Shown piece after piece: positions 44,004-53,098 of a stretch of DNA of 64,000 nucleotides. The notes under the pieces are model-generated. The model was not told the origin of the DNA. It was given only the letters and a program-made list of their open reading frames with translations, and ran no database searches. The position numbers and the translations under genes were made by a program. The DNA is from UBA7702 sp040776805. GTDB lineage: Bacteria; Bacillota; Dehalobacteriia; UBA7702. Within the stretch, counting starts at the first letter, position 1. Each line of letters starts with the position of its first letter. Location of the stretch: contig JAXGZS010000001.1 of NCBI GenBank assembly GCA_040776805.1, forward strand, positions 1 through 64,000, read 5' to 3'.

Positions 44004-45290
44004 ATGCTTTTTCATAACATTGCGATATGCCGGGAAAACTATACCGTGGCTCAAAATCAATTTGTCGGCGTAGAAGGCGCCTACATCCGCTATGTGGGAG
44101 ATACGCCGCCGAAAAAGGATTTCGGCGCTTTGATCGACGGCAAAGACAAGCTGTTGCTGCCGGCTTTTTATAACGCCCACGCCCATACGCCGATGACGAT
44201 CTTACGGGGTTACGGCGAAAATATGGCCTTATCTGACTGGCTCACGAAAAAGATCTTTCCTTTTGAAGCAAAGCTGACCCCGGAAATCGTTGGTAACAGC
44301 GCTCTTTTGGGCATTGCGGAAATGTTTCGCAGCGGCGTCGTTGCCGCCACCGATATGTATTTTTTTGGCGAGGCCATCATGGAAGCTTTTGCCGAAAGCG
44401 GCGCCAAGCTCAATCTTTCCTTGGGCACAGTCTGTTTTGACCAACGCGGTTTTTATGAATTACCGGATTATCAGGAAAACGAGTATCTTTTCCGGCAATG
44501 GCACGGCGCCGCCGACGGTCGTTTATTGGTGGATATGAGCATCCACGGAGAGTATACTTCTTCCTCCAAAGTCGTGTCGGAAGTCGCGTCCTACGCTCAG
44601 GAGCGAAACTGTCGTATGCAGCTGCATCTTTCCGAAACCAAAAAGGAGCATGAGGAATGCATCGGCCGCCACGGCAAAACGCCGGCCCGCTACTTTTATG
44701 ATCTCGGTCTTTTTGACGTCCCTGCCACCGCGGCCCATTGCGTTTGGCTTAGCGAGGAGGATATGGTGCTTTTGGCGGAAAAGGACGTCACCGTCGCTAC
44801 CTGCCCTGTGAGCAATATGAAGTTAGCCAGCGGCATTGCCAATCTTCCCGCCATGATGAAGAAAAAGCTAACGATCGCTTTGGGTACCGACGGCGCTTCC
44901 AGCAACAACAGCCTCGGTATGTTCGACGACATGAAAACCCTCGCCCTGGTACAGCGGGTCGGATCCGGCGACCCCGCCGCCCTCGCCCCCGAGGAAGTGC
45001 TGTCTTTTGCCACGGTGAACGGCGCGCGTTCTCAGGGCAGAAATGATTGCGGTCTGATCAAGGAAGGCTGCCGCGCGGACCTTACGCTGATTCATACCGC
45101 CTCCCTCCATTTTTATCCCCGGCGGCAGCTGATCAATCACCTGATCTACAGTGCCGATAACAGCGATGTGGTGATGACCGTCGTCGACGGCAAAGTCGTC
45201 TACGATCACGGTGATTTTCCCACCATCGACACGGAAAAAGTAATGTTTACTCTTGAAAGGGATTTTGACGCGGTATGGAAGGCTCTTTGA
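44004..45290 (+). CDS. Amidohydrolase (MTA/SAH deaminase or SsnA-like)
   Basis: This 428-residue metal-dependent hydrolase has the HxH motif in NAHAHTPMTILRGYGE, LSIHGEYTSS-type and QLHLSETKKEHEEC metal-ligand segments, AAHCVWLSEEDM, and the catalytic Asp in GTDGASSNNSLGMFDDM. The pattern is closest to 5-methylthioadenosine/S-adenosylhomocysteine deaminases and related aminohydrolases. ATG 44004 has AGGAAGAGG upstream. Confidence 0.87.
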   Translation: MLFHNIAICRENYTVAQNQFVGVEGAYIRYVGDTPPKKDFGALIDGKDKLLLPAFYNAHAHTPMTILRGYGENMALSDWLTKKIFPFEAKLTPEIVGNSALLGIAEMFRSGVVAATDMYFFGEAIMEAFAESGAKLNLSLGTVCFDQRGFYELPDYQENEYLFRQWHGAADGRLLVDMSIHGEYTSSSKVVSEVASYAQERNCRMQLHLSETKKEHEECIGRHGKTPARYFYDLGLFDVPATAAHCVWLSEEDMVLLAEKDVTVATCPVSNMKLASGIANLPAMMKKKLTIALGTDGASSNNSLGMFDDMKTLALVQRVGSGDPAALAPEEVLSFATVNGARSQGRNDCGLIKEGCRADLTLIHTASLHFYPRRQLINHLIYSADNSDVVMTVVDGKVVYDHGDFPTIDTEKVMFTLERDFDAVWKAL

Positions 45291-45322
45291 TGTTGCCCCC
45301 TGTTGATTCGGAGTGAAAAAGG

Positions 45323-45351
45323 TTGCTTTTATTGTAAAAATACGCTAAAAT
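45323..45351 (+). promoter_or_regulatory. Promoter of the LCP gene
   Basis: TTGCTT (45323-45328), 17 bp, TAAAAT (45346-45351). The transcript would begin near 45358, so the ATG at 45365 has no room for a ribosome site. Confidence 0.6.
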
Positions 45352-45391
45352 ATTTAGTTAGATTATGAGTCATCGAAAAGAGATAAAGCGC

Positions 45392-46504
45392 ATGAAAAGA
45401 AATGAAGAAATGCTTGAAGAATACCCGCTGACCCCTGAAGATACCGCGCCGGACGGGACGGCGAAAAAAGCAAAAAGCACGAAAAACGCCAAGAAAAAGA
45501 AATCCAAAAAATCAAAAAAGAGGAAAAAGCTTTTTACCGGCGTTTTTATTGTCTTGCTCGTCTGTTTCATAGTGGTTTTAGGCTGGATCGGCTATGTCAG
45601 CGCCTATATCTATCCAATGCTTTTCGGCAGCTACGGGGAGGAAGACAAAGCCCCCATCACGGAAGAACAGAAGGCCGCCTTTGAAAGCGGTCAGATCACG
45701 GTCTTGATGATGGGTTCCGACCGCCGGGAAAACTGGAGCACCAGCCGTTCCGATACGCTGATGGTGGCCTTTGTCGATCTTGATCAAGACGAAGTGCGCG
45801 TGTTGAGTATCCCCAGGGATACTTATGTCACGATTCCCACCAGCGGCGAAGAGACGAAAATCAACGCGGCCTATGCTTACGGCGGCGTCGATTTGGCCAA
45901 ACAAACCTTAGCGTCGAATTTCGGCATTGATATCGATTACTATCTTGACGTCGATTTTCAGGGTTTTGCCGATGTCATTGACGTCCTCGGCGGCGTTACC
46001 ATCGATGTACCCATGGATATGCATTACAGCGCTGAAGGCATTGATCTAAAAGCCGGCGTCCAAAAACTCGACGGCGACGAGGCGCTGCAGTTTGTGCGCT
46101 TCCGCAGCGACGGACAGGGAGATCTTGGCCGCATTGATCGCCAACAAGCTTTTTTGGTGGTGTTAAAAGAGGAATTGTTCAGCGCCGGTACGTTATTGAA
46201 AATTCCCGATATCTCTTCGGCGGTGATGAAAAATATGGACACTGATTTCACCGGTACACAGATGCTGCAAGTATTGCTTGATTTGAAAAACGGCTTCGAT
46301 CTTGAAACCTATCAACCTGACGGCACCGCAGAATATAAAAACGATATCAGTTACGTCTTTATCAACGATACCGGCCAGAAACTGATCGACGCCCTGTCGT
46401 CCTTTGGTGAGATTCCCGCCGATATTGAAGCGACCACCGACAAAGTTGATCTCAATGGGGACAAAACTTCAGCGACGACGAAGAATACAACAGAAGGGGA
46501 GTAA
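45392..46504 (+). CDS. LytR-CpsA-Psr (LCP) family cell-wall ligase
   Basis: About 370 residues: a highly basic Lys-rich cytoplasmic start (about 25-50), one membrane segment (LFTGVFIVLLVCFIVVLGWIG) and the LCP domain (MMGSDRRENWSTSRSDTLMVAFVD, VRVLSIPRDTYV, GDLGRIDRQQAFL). LCP enzymes transfer polymers from undecaprenyl-phosphate carriers to peptidoglycan. It opens the wall-polymer locus that runs to 62.5 kb. I use ATG 45392 because of the promoter position. Confidence 0.9.
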   Translation: MKRNEEMLEEYPLTPEDTAPDGTAKKAKSTKNAKKKKSKKSKKRKKLFTGVFIVLLVCFIVVLGWIGYVSAYIYPMLFGSYGEEDKAPITEEQKAAFESGQITVLMMGSDRRENWSTSRSDTLMVAFVDLDQDEVRVLSIPRDTYVTIPTSGEETKINAAYAYGGVDLAKQTLASNFGIDIDYYLDVDFQGFADVIDVLGGVTIDVPMDMHYSAEGIDLKAGVQKLDGDEALQFVRFRSDGQGDLGRIDRQQAFLVVLKEELFSAGTLLKIPDISSAVMKNMDTDFTGTQMLQVLLDLKNGFDLETYQPDGTAEYKNDISYVFINDTGQKLIDALSSFGEIPADIEATTDKVDLNGDKTSATTKNTTEGE

Positions 46505-46508
46505 CTTT

Positions 46509-47243
46509 GTGAAGCCAGCGGAAATGCGGATCTTGGGACTGAAAGTGAATACGGTGACCATGAGGGAAACCCTGGCCTTTATCGACGAAGCATTGAAGAA
46601 AGACGGTCTCACCCGGGTGATCACGCTGAACGCGGAAATCGCTTACGGCGCCTACGGCGATGAGGAACTGACCGCGCTCATCAACAACGCCGATTTGGTA
46701 ACCGCCGACGGTTCCGGGATCCTTTGGGCTGCTTCCCAGTACGGCGAAACCCTCAAAGAACGTGTCTGCGGCATCGATTTACTGACGGAACTTTTACAAA
46801 AATATAACGACGGCAGCTGCGGCTTCTATTTTCTCGGCGCCAAGCCGGAAGTCGCGTCTTTGGCGGCGGCAAAAATACGGGAAACCTATCCCCATTTACA
46901 ATTTTGCGGTTATCACCACGGCTATTTCGGCGAGGAAAACAGCGAAGAAATGGCCGCGATCATCGCCAAAAGCGGCGCTGATATCCTCGTCGCGGCCATG
47001 GGCGCGCCTTTCCAGGATCGCTGGATCGCGACATACGGCGAAGCTTGCAAGGTGAAGGTCGGTATCGGCGTCGGCGGCAGCCTGGACATCCTCGCCGGCG
47101 TGGCCAAGCGGGCGCCCAACTTCTTTCAGGAATTCCGTCTGGAATGGCTTTACCGGCTGCTGAAGCAGCCCAGTCGATTTAGAAGAACGATGGCGTTGCC
47201 AAAATTTATGCGCTTGGTGAAAAAAGATAGAAATAGGGAATGA
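46509..47243 (+). CDS. WecG/TagA/CpsF-family glycosyltransferase
   Basis: This 244-residue GT26 enzyme has the family motifs VITLNAEIAYGAYGDEEL, LVTADGSGILWAA, GFYFLGAKPEVA, DILVAAMGAPFQDRWI and GVGGSLDILAGVAKRAP. TagA adds ManNAc to the GlcNAc-lipid made by TagO, forming the linkage unit of wall polymers. GTG 46509 has GGGGAG at 8 bp. It follows the LCP gene by 4 bp. Confidence 0.92.
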   Translation: MKPAEMRILGLKVNTVTMRETLAFIDEALKKDGLTRVITLNAEIAYGAYGDEELTALINNADLVTADGSGILWAASQYGETLKERVCGIDLLTELLQKYNDGSCGFYFLGAKPEVASLAAAKIRETYPHLQFCGYHHGYFGEENSEEMAAIIAKSGADILVAAMGAPFQDRWIATYGEACKVKVGIGVGGSLDILAGVAKRAPNFFQEFRLEWLYRLLKQPSRFRRTMALPKFMRLVKKDRNRE

Positions 47244-47272
47244 TCAAGAAGAGCGTATTTTATCTACATTCC

Positions 47273-47298
47273 GGGGCATTTTTTTAAAAAAATGCCTC
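47273..47298. repeat. Left copy of a duplicated 26-bp palindrome around the MITE
   Basis: The sequence differs at one base from 47474-47499. In the undisturbed state it would be the terminator of the TagA-like gene: GGCATTTTTTT pairing with AAAAAAATGCC, followed by a T-tail now found only after the right copy. Confidence 0.85.
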
Positions 47299-47473
47299 TC
47301 AGGCCGTCGACAAAGTCTGATACGCGGCGAACCCTTTGGCCCACGACAGCTTGAGTACCTCTATGTACACGGCGCAGCCGCAGGCCAAAGCGTTCACCGT
47401 GTATAAGCCTTTCTCGGCAGCCTGTCATCCTGTAGCCCAAAATCCGCTGACGCGCATTTTGTCTACAGTCTGC
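47299..47473. mobile_element. 175-bp MITE related to the IS1182-type element
   Basis: The ends are TCAGGCCGTCGACAAAG and (reverse complement) GCAGACTGTAGACAAAA, matching the TCAGCCTGTAGACAAA ends of the IS at 15099-16695. There is no coding capacity. The interior can fold on itself (GAAC-C-CTTTGGCC with GGCCAAAG-C-GTTC; TACACGG with CCGTGTA). It is flanked by two copies of a palindrome, as is the IS, so it is best read as a non-autonomous derivative moved by the same transposase family. Confidence 0.75.
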
Positions 47474-47517
47474 GAGGCATTTTTTTAAAAAAATGCCTCT
47501 TTTTTCATTTTTATATC
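47474..47517 (+). terminator. Right palindrome copy with T-tail, terminator
   Basis: GAGGCATTTTTTT/AAAAAAATGCCTC (47474-47499) followed by TTTTTT. It is the functional-looking copy of the palindrome duplicated around the MITE. Confidence 0.75.
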
Positions 47518-47526
47518 AGAAAAAAC

Positions 47527-47555
47527 TTGATGAACAGATGATTTTTCGGTACAAT
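47527..47555 (+). promoter_or_regulatory. Promoter of the first pyruvyl-transferase gene
   Basis: TTGATG (47527-47532), 17 bp, TACAAT (47550-47555). Confidence 0.6.
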
Positions 47556-47636
47556 ATAGAGTAGAATAAGTATAAGTATGATTAGATCACGAAGGAATTC
47601 GGTCTTAAAATAAACAGGGAAGAAGGATAGTGAAAC

Positions 47637-49463
47637 ATGGCTAAGGTTTGTATTTCCGGATATTACGGCTACGACAACATCGGGAATGAACTGGTTCTGA
47701 TGAGCATGGTAAACGCCTTGCGCCGCCAGTCGGAAAATATGGAGATCGTGGTATTTTCCGGCAATCCCGCAAAAACAGAAGAGGAGTTTGATGTGATCGC
47801 GGTGGATCGCGATGATTGGAATATGGTGAAAAGTGAACTGAAAACCGCTGATCTTTTGATCAGCGGCGGCGGTCACTTGCTCCGGGAAGACGCCAATATG
47901 GATCTTCTGAAATATTACCTCAAAGTCATCAAAACGGCGATGCGGCATAAAAAACCGGTTTTTGTTTTCAATCAAGTGATCGGTCCCCTGACCTCTTCCC
48001 GGGCCAAAAACATGGTGGCCAAGGTGATGCAGAAAGTTCAGAAGATCACCGTTGCCGATCAAGACAGCGCCGATCTCCTGCATTCCATGGGGATCCGCCG
48101 GGGCAGAATTCACATGGTAGAAGATCCCGTTCTCGCCATGACGGATTTTGAAACGGAATGGAACTTGACCCATATCGTTCAGCCCGAGGAAAAACCGGTG
48201 GCGCGTCCTTTTGACAAGAAGCAGACGGAAAGCGCGGCCATCAATTACGACGGTATGGAAGTGGAAATTGAAATCCGCATTGTGGAGCCGGAATCAGGGG
48301 CGGAGCAGGACACGGAAGTGACCGGCGATACCATTGAAATCGTTTCTGCCCAAGCCAAAGACGGCGAAGATTCGGCTTTGGCGGCGGCAGCCGAAGCAAG
48401 GGGTGAAAACGTGGTGGAGGTGACGCCGGAGATTGCCGCGGAAACAGCGGCCGCGGCGGCGGCAAAAGCCTTGGCGGCGGCCCCCGCGGAGGAAATCAAG
48501 AAAGAAACCGCGACGGTGGCCGCGGCGGAAAGCATAGAAGAAATGACGGAAGCAACCGCGGAAGAAGCTGCGGAAGCAACCGCGGAAGAAGCTGCGGAAG
48601 CAACCGTGGAAGAAATTGCGGAAGCGGCCAAAAATCCGGTAAAACCCGGGAAAAAAGCGGGGAACCGTCCCCATAACCTCGGCCTTGTGATGCCGTCCTT
48701 TTGGAAAAAACCCGGCGAAAAGTTTGTCGCCTTTACCGTCTCCGCCAGAACAGATCTCCCGGTTACGCAGATTACCGCCATGGCCGATTACATGGCCGAT
48801 CAAGGATATGAGGTGGTCTTCCTGCCGGTGAATTACCCCGACGACGTCCTTTTGGCCAAGGAGATCCTGGCGATGATGAAAAATCCCGCTTATGAGGTAG
48901 ACGCCAAAATGTCGCCGCAATCGCTGCTGACGGCCATCGGCGAAGTTGATTTCGTCTTCTCTTCGGAAATTTATCCGATGATGCTGGCCGCTGTTTGCAA
49001 AAAACCATTTGCCTCCCTTTGTCATAGCAGCCGCGCCCTTGATTTCGTCACGGGGCTGGGGCTTACGCCCACCGGTAATCTTTTGGCTTACGACGGGGAA
49101 GCCTTTATTCGCAATTTCAAAGCCGCCGTGGCCAATCCGGAAGTGATCGTCTCGGCCATCGAAACCAATCTCCCCGATTTGCAGGAAAAAGCGGAATATG
49201 GCATGGGCCTTTTGCAGATCCTCTTTGAGCAGATTCAACGGAAAAAACGCAGAGCGGAGCGGGGAAATGCGGGCCGCGCCCAAGACCGCCAGACGGAACG
49301 CCGCGCTACCCAGGCCAGAAGCATTGTGGGGGTCAACGGAGAGGAATCCCTACCCCAAGACGGCGAGGCCGACCTCATCCTTGAGGACACGGCGGCATTG
49401 CCGGCGGAAGACCGCGAAGAGACGGCGGAGAAAACCTCAGACGGAACGGAAAAAGAAGTATAA
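47637..49463 (+). CDS. CsaB-like polysaccharide pyruvyl transferase with low-complexity insertion
   Basis: This 608-residue protein begins with the pyruvyl-transferase signature MAKVCISGYYGYDNIGNELVL and DLLISGGGHLLRED. After about residue 185 there is an insertion of about 160 residues rich in Ala/Glu/Thr (repeats such as EATAEEAAEATAEEAAEATVEE), encoded by 24-bp tandem repeats at 48552-48623. The second half (EKFVAFTVSARTD to about residue 530) resumes the fold, but the usual MRLH motif is replaced by FSSEIYPMML, so catalytic activity is uncertain. A charged tail follows. It overlaps the murJ start. CsaB-type enzymes pyruvylate the polymer bound by SLH domains. Confidence 0.75.
   Translation: MAKVCISGYYGYDNIGNELVLMSMVNALRRQSENMEIVVFSGNPAKTEEEFDVIAVDRDDWNMVKSELKTADLLISGGGHLLREDANMDLLKYYLKVIKTAMRHKKPVFVFNQVIGPLTSSRAKNMVAKVMQKVQKITVADQDSADLLHSMGIRRGRIHMVEDPVLAMTDFETEWNLTHIVQPEEKPVARPFDKKQTESAAINYDGMEVEIEIRIVEPESGAEQDTEVTGDTIEIVSAQAKDGEDSALAAAAEARGENVVEVTPEIAAETAAAAAAKALAAAPAEEIKKETATVAAAESIEEMTEATAEEAAEATAEEAAEATVEEIAEAAKNPVKPGKKAGNRPHNLGLVMPSFWKKPGEKFVAFTVSARTDLPVTQITAMADYMADQGYEVVFLPVNYPDDVLLAKEILAMMKNPAYEVDAKMSPQSLLTAIGEVDFVFSSEIYPMMLAAVCKKPFASLCHSSRALDFVTGLGLTPTGNLLAYDGEAFIRNFKAAVANPEVIVSAIETNLPDLQEKAEYGMGLLQILFEQIQRKKRRAERGNAGRAQDRQTERRATQARSIVGVNGEESLPQDGEADLILEDTAALPAEDREETAEKTSDGTEKEV
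48552..48623 (+). repeat. 24-bp tandem repeat, three units
   Basis: Two identical units and a third with three substitutions, in frame inside the pyruvyl-transferase gene. Each unit encodes an eight-residue Ala/Glu/Thr block. Confidence 0.85.
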
Positions 49464-51040
49464 TGCTCTCTGCTTTGCGCCGCCCTAAAAACGAGTCCGC
49501 TTTCAGAAACAGCGTGACCGCCGCCACGGCAGTAGTTTTGCTGATGAATCTCCTCAGTAAGGTATTGGGTTTTGTCAGAGAAATGGTCGTCGCCCGGGTT
49601 TTTGGCGCGACGATGTATACCGACGCCTACCTGGTGGCTTATACCTTGCCCTATTCCGCGCAGCAGATCATCGGTTGGGCCATTGTTTCCGTGACCGTGC
49701 CGCTGCTGACAAAATATATCGTTGACGGCAAAAACAGGGAAGCGAGCCTTGCCGCCAACAGCTTTTTAAACAGTACGGCACTGCTCATGCTCATCGTTTC
49801 CCTCCTCGGCATTATTTTCGCGCCGTTGCTGGTGAAAGTGACCGCGCCGTCCCTGGAGCAGGAAACGGCGTTATTGGCAATTAAGATGACGCGGATCATG
49901 TTCCCCTCGGTGTTTTTTGTCTGTATCGGTATGGTGCTTACCGGTATTTTAAATGCCCATCGCCGCTTTGCCGTGGGCGCTTTCGCCCCGGCTTTCAGCA
50001 GTATCATCATCATTGCCGCGGTGATCTTTGCCGGCAGCCGCTGGGGCATATACGGACTGGCCGTAGGCACCCTCCTTTCCTTTATCGGTTTTCTTTTGGT
50101 TCAGCTGCCCTCTGCTTTGGCCACGGGGTATCGCTACGTTTTTCAACTGCCCCGTCGTACCCCGGAAGTAAAGGCGGCTTTGGCGTCTCTTGTACCCATC
50201 ATTTTAGGGATGTCGGTGAATCAGGTTTATTATATTTTGAATCGCGTATTTGCCTCCGGCCTCGCCGAAGGGAGCATTTCTTCGCTGAACTACGCCGCGA
50301 AGCTGGCTCAGTTTCCTGCCGGGGTTTTTGTTTTGGCCATCGCCGTGGCGGTTTATCCCTCTTTGACGGAATATGCCGAAAAGGGAGATCTGCAAAGATT
50401 CCGCAGCACTTTGGAAAAAGGTCTCGGCGCGGTGCTGCTTTTGGCGGCTCCCGCCGCCGTGGGTCTCGCCGTCCTGCGCGTCCCCATCGTGAGGCTGCTC
50501 TTTGAAGGCGGCGCTTTCACCACCGCCGATACGTTGCATACCGCTTCGGCGCTGCTCTTTTATACCGGCGGCATCGTGGCGTATTCGCTGATTCTCGTGC
50601 TTTTGCGTGTATTCTTTGCTTTCCGTGACGTGAAAACCCCGGTTTTGGCTGGTCTTTTGGGGATTGCGGCCAATGTGGCCGTCAGTTTTCTGACCTTGAA
50701 AACCATGGGCCATAATGGCTTCGCCCTTGCCACCTCCTTGGGAAGCATCGTTAATATGCTGGTATTCTTTGTGCTTTTAAAGAAGCACTTGCCGTCGATG
50801 ACCTTTGGTCCGCTGCTGCTTTCGATATTGAAAATCAGCGCCGCCTCGCTTTTGATGGGGGTTGCGGTCTATGGGGTGTCGCTGCTTTTTGATAACGCTT
50901 CCGATCTGCTCTGTGTATTGAGCGGCGTTGGCGTTGGTGTGACGGTCTATCTGATTTTCATCTTTTTGCTGCGTCTGCCCGAAGGCGTTTGGATCAAGGA
51001 AAGATTGCTCAAAAAACGCGGTGAAAAAAACATATCATAA
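49463..51040 (+). CDS. murJ: MurJ-family lipid flippase (MVF), copy 1
   Basis: This 525-residue protein has about 14 membrane segments and the MurJ/MVF signature (LLSKVLGFVREMVVARVFGATMYTDAYLVAYTLP; MSVNQVYYILNRVFASGL; ALLFYTGGIVAYSLILVLLRVFFAFRDVKTP). MurJ flips lipid II; copies inside polymer loci may flip polymer intermediates. It starts within the stop codon of the preceding gene. It is intact, unlike the second copy at 58.7 kb. Confidence 0.9.
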   Translation: MLSALRRPKNESAFRNSVTAATAVVLLMNLLSKVLGFVREMVVARVFGATMYTDAYLVAYTLPYSAQQIIGWAIVSVTVPLLTKYIVDGKNREASLAANSFLNSTALLMLIVSLLGIIFAPLLVKVTAPSLEQETALLAIKMTRIMFPSVFFVCIGMVLTGILNAHRRFAVGAFAPAFSSIIIIAAVIFAGSRWGIYGLAVGTLLSFIGFLLVQLPSALATGYRYVFQLPRRTPEVKAALASLVPIILGMSVNQVYYILNRVFASGLAEGSISSLNYAAKLAQFPAGVFVLAIAVAVYPSLTEYAEKGDLQRFRSTLEKGLGAVLLLAAPAAVGLAVLRVPIVRLLFEGGAFTTADTLHTASALLFYTGGIVAYSLILVLLRVFFAFRDVKTPVLAGLLGIAANVAVSFLTLKTMGHNGFALATSLGSIVNMLVFFVLLKKHLPSMTFGPLLLSILKISAASLLMGVAVYGVSLLFDNASDLLCVLSGVGVGVTVYLIFIFLLRLPEGVWIKERLLKKRGEKNIS

Positions 51041-51051
51041 AGTGAGAAACG

Positions 51052-52080
51052 ATGTTAAGAGTTTTGGTAGCCTTTCTCATCGCCTTGGTCGTCGCATTGC
51101 TGGTGACGCCGCAGACGAAGAAACTGGCGATAAAATTAGGGGTTTATGACGAACCCGACGCAAGAAAAGTACATAAAGGGATGATGACACGCTTGGGAGG
51201 CCTTGGGATCTATGCCGGATTTTTGGCCGGATTCCTCGTATACGGCGATTTTTCCCGACCGATGCTGGGTCTTTTGGTTGGCGCCAGCTTTGTCACCGCC
51301 GTTGGTTTTTACGATGATATCAGGGACATTTCGCCGAAGCTCAAATTATTGGGCCAAATCGTCGCCGCTGTGATCTTAATGGTCTTCGGCGTTCATTTGG
51401 AATACCTGACGATTCCCTTTACCGAGAGCATCATCGATATCGGCATCCTTGGTTATCCTCTTTCCATCCTCTGGGTGGTGGGGATTTGCAATGCCGTCAA
51501 CCTCATCGACGGTCTTGACGGCCTCGCTTCCGGCGTTTCGGCCATTGCGGCTTTATCCATGGGTATCGTGGCCTATGTCAGCAGTCTGTCCATGGTCGCT
51601 GCCCTCTGCATCGTCCTCGTCGGCAGCCTTTTAGGCTTTTTAAAATGGAACTTTCATCCGGCAAAACTCTTTATGGGAGACTGCGGTTCCCTTCTGCTCG
51701 GCTTTGTGCTGGCAGTATTCTCCCTGCTGGGACTGTCGGAAGGAGCGACGTTGATCGCTCTGTTTGTACCCATCATCATCTTGGGGATTCCCGTGCTCGA
51801 CACATTGTTCGCCATCATCCGCCGCCGTCGGCAGCATAAGCCGGTTTTCCAGGCGGATAAAGGACATTTTCATCATCAACTGCTGGACTTGGGCTTGAGT
51901 CATAAAGATACGGTGCTTTTCATCTACGCTATGACCCTTTTATTCGGCACCGTGGCGGTACTGATTACCCTGCTGCCGTCTTTTTACAGCGTTATCGTGT
52001 CTGTGCTGGCCTTAATCCTGATTTTCGCCGGTTCGTTGAAACTGGGGATTTTCGGTGAACGAAAAAAAACAGAGGAATAA
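51052..52080 (+). CDS. tagO: TagO/WecA-type undecaprenyl-phosphate GlcNAc-1-phosphate transferase
   Basis: This 342-residue polytopic protein has the MraY/WecA superfamily motifs: DEPDARKVHKG, the magnesium-binding FYDDIRDISPK, NAVNLIDGLDGLASG, KLFMGDCGSLLLG and the C-terminal HFHHQLLDLGLSHK loop of WecA/TagO. It begins wall-polymer synthesis by making GlcNAc-PP-undecaprenol, the substrate for the TagA-like enzyme at 46.5 kb. It follows murJ by 11 bp. Confidence 0.9.
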   Translation: MLRVLVAFLIALVVALLVTPQTKKLAIKLGVYDEPDARKVHKGMMTRLGGLGIYAGFLAGFLVYGDFSRPMLGLLVGASFVTAVGFYDDIRDISPKLKLLGQIVAAVILMVFGVHLEYLTIPFTESIIDIGILGYPLSILWVVGICNAVNLIDGLDGLASGVSAIAALSMGIVAYVSSLSMVAALCIVLVGSLLGFLKWNFHPAKLFMGDCGSLLLGFVLAVFSLLGLSEGATLIALFVPIIILGIPVLDTLFAIIRRRRQHKPVFQADKGHFHHQLLDLGLSHKDTVLFIYAMTLLFGTVAVLITLLPSFYSVIVSVLALILIFAGSLKLGIFGERKKTEE

Positions 52081-52092
52081 GGAGAAAAAACT

Positions 52093-52896
52093 GTGGGTAA
52101 AAAGATTCTAATCCTGCTTTTGACAGCGATGCTTAGTTTGGCCATCGGCTTTGGCATCGGCCTCGTCGTCCAAAACGGCGGTTTTGACGGCATCTTTTCT
52201 TTTCTGCAAAGCGATGAGAAGGAGGAAACCGCGAATTTTGTCGGCAAAGTCGTCACCGTCGGTGAAAACACCGCCAATGTTTACGAGAAGGCCAGCGCCG
52301 CTTCGGCGGTGATCTATTCCATGAGCAATGGAGAGACCGCTACCTGTCTTGAGCAGACCGAAGAGTGGCTGAAATTGGAAATCACCGAAGGCGTTTACGG
52401 CTATGCCCACGCGGCCCTGTTTTCTCTGGCCACAGACTACACCCCTGCCGACGATACAGAAACGGGTAAGGAAATCGAAACAGAACCGGAAACGACGTAT
52501 ATGACGCCCAGCGTGAATGTGCTTGACCTCTACGCCGGGAAATCCTCGGATTATGATATTGTCGCCACCGTGTCCTACGGCGCCATTTTAGAACTGGTGG
52601 AAAAAGGCGATACCTGGTCTAAAGTAGCCACTTTAGAAGGGAAAACAGGTTACGTGCTGACTTCTGAGATCATGGCCACGGAATACGACCCTGACGCCGT
52701 CGTCGTGCGGGTTACCAATAGTTACGTGAATATCCGGGCGGAAGCCACTGCTGATTCCGATAAGCTAGGCACCTTAAAACGAGACGAAACCGCCGCTTAT
52801 CTCGGGGAAGAGGACGGATTCTACCATATCGAAACGGAAGACGGCATCAAAGGCTATGTCAGCCAAGACTATACCGAGATGGTACAGGGGAATTAA
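52093..52896 (+). CDS. Membrane-anchored protein with three bacterial SH3 domains
   Basis: This 267-residue protein starts at GTG behind AAGGAG. It has an N-terminal membrane segment or signal (ILILLLTAMLSLAIGFGIGLV) and three SH3b-like repeats: about 50-110 (GENTANVYEKASAASAVIYSM), 125-190 (VNVLDLYAGKSSDYDIVATV) and 200-265 (SYVNIRAEATADSDKLGTL). No catalytic domain is fused. It would bind peptidoglycan or wall polymer on the cell surface. Confidence 0.85.
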   Translation: MGKKILILLLTAMLSLAIGFGIGLVVQNGGFDGIFSFLQSDEKEETANFVGKVVTVGENTANVYEKASAASAVIYSMSNGETATCLEQTEEWLKLEITEGVYGYAHAALFSLATDYTPADDTETGKEIETEPETTYMTPSVNVLDLYAGKSSDYDIVATVSYGAILELVEKGDTWSKVATLEGKTGYVLTSEIMATEYDPDAVVVRVTNSYVNIRAEATADSDKLGTLKRDETAAYLGEEDGFYHIETEDGIKGYVSQDYTEMVQGN

Positions 52897-52906
52897 GAAT
52901 AAAAAA

Positions 52907-52958
52907 ACCGCCGCAAGCCTTTGTTCGCGTATTAGCGCAAAGGTTTGCGGTATTTTTT
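52907..52958 (+). terminator. Terminator after the SH3 gene
   Basis: CCGCAAGCCTTTG pairs (one G-U) with CAAAGGTTTGCGG, followed by TATTTTTT. It closes the transcript from 47.6 kb. Confidence 0.75.
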
Positions 52959-53028
52959 CCGCTGATCATAAAACTCCCTGTCAGCACGGTTTCTTTACCG
53001 CCCTGATTATGGTAAGGAAGCCAAAATC

Positions 53029-53056
53029 TTGACATCGGCGCGGGAAACAGTATAAT
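53029..53056 (+). promoter_or_regulatory. Sigma-A promoter of the glp-like flavoprotein operon
   Basis: TTGACA (53029-53034), 16 bp, TATAAT (53051-53056), 43 bp before the start codon. Confidence 0.75.
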
Positions 53057-53098
53057 TTAATTTGTAGTATTATATGCAGAATCCGAAAGGAGACTTTT

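Noticed and set aside
48552..48623. Tandem repeats as a possible CRISPR array
   Set aside because: The 24-bp units are contiguous without spacers and in frame within a coding region.
48294..49283. Long (329-codon) minus-strand open frame inside the csaB-like gene
   Set aside because: It is antisense to the low-complexity and C-terminal regions, rich in Arg/Gly/Phe/His, without a ribosome site; a by-product of GC-skewed codons.
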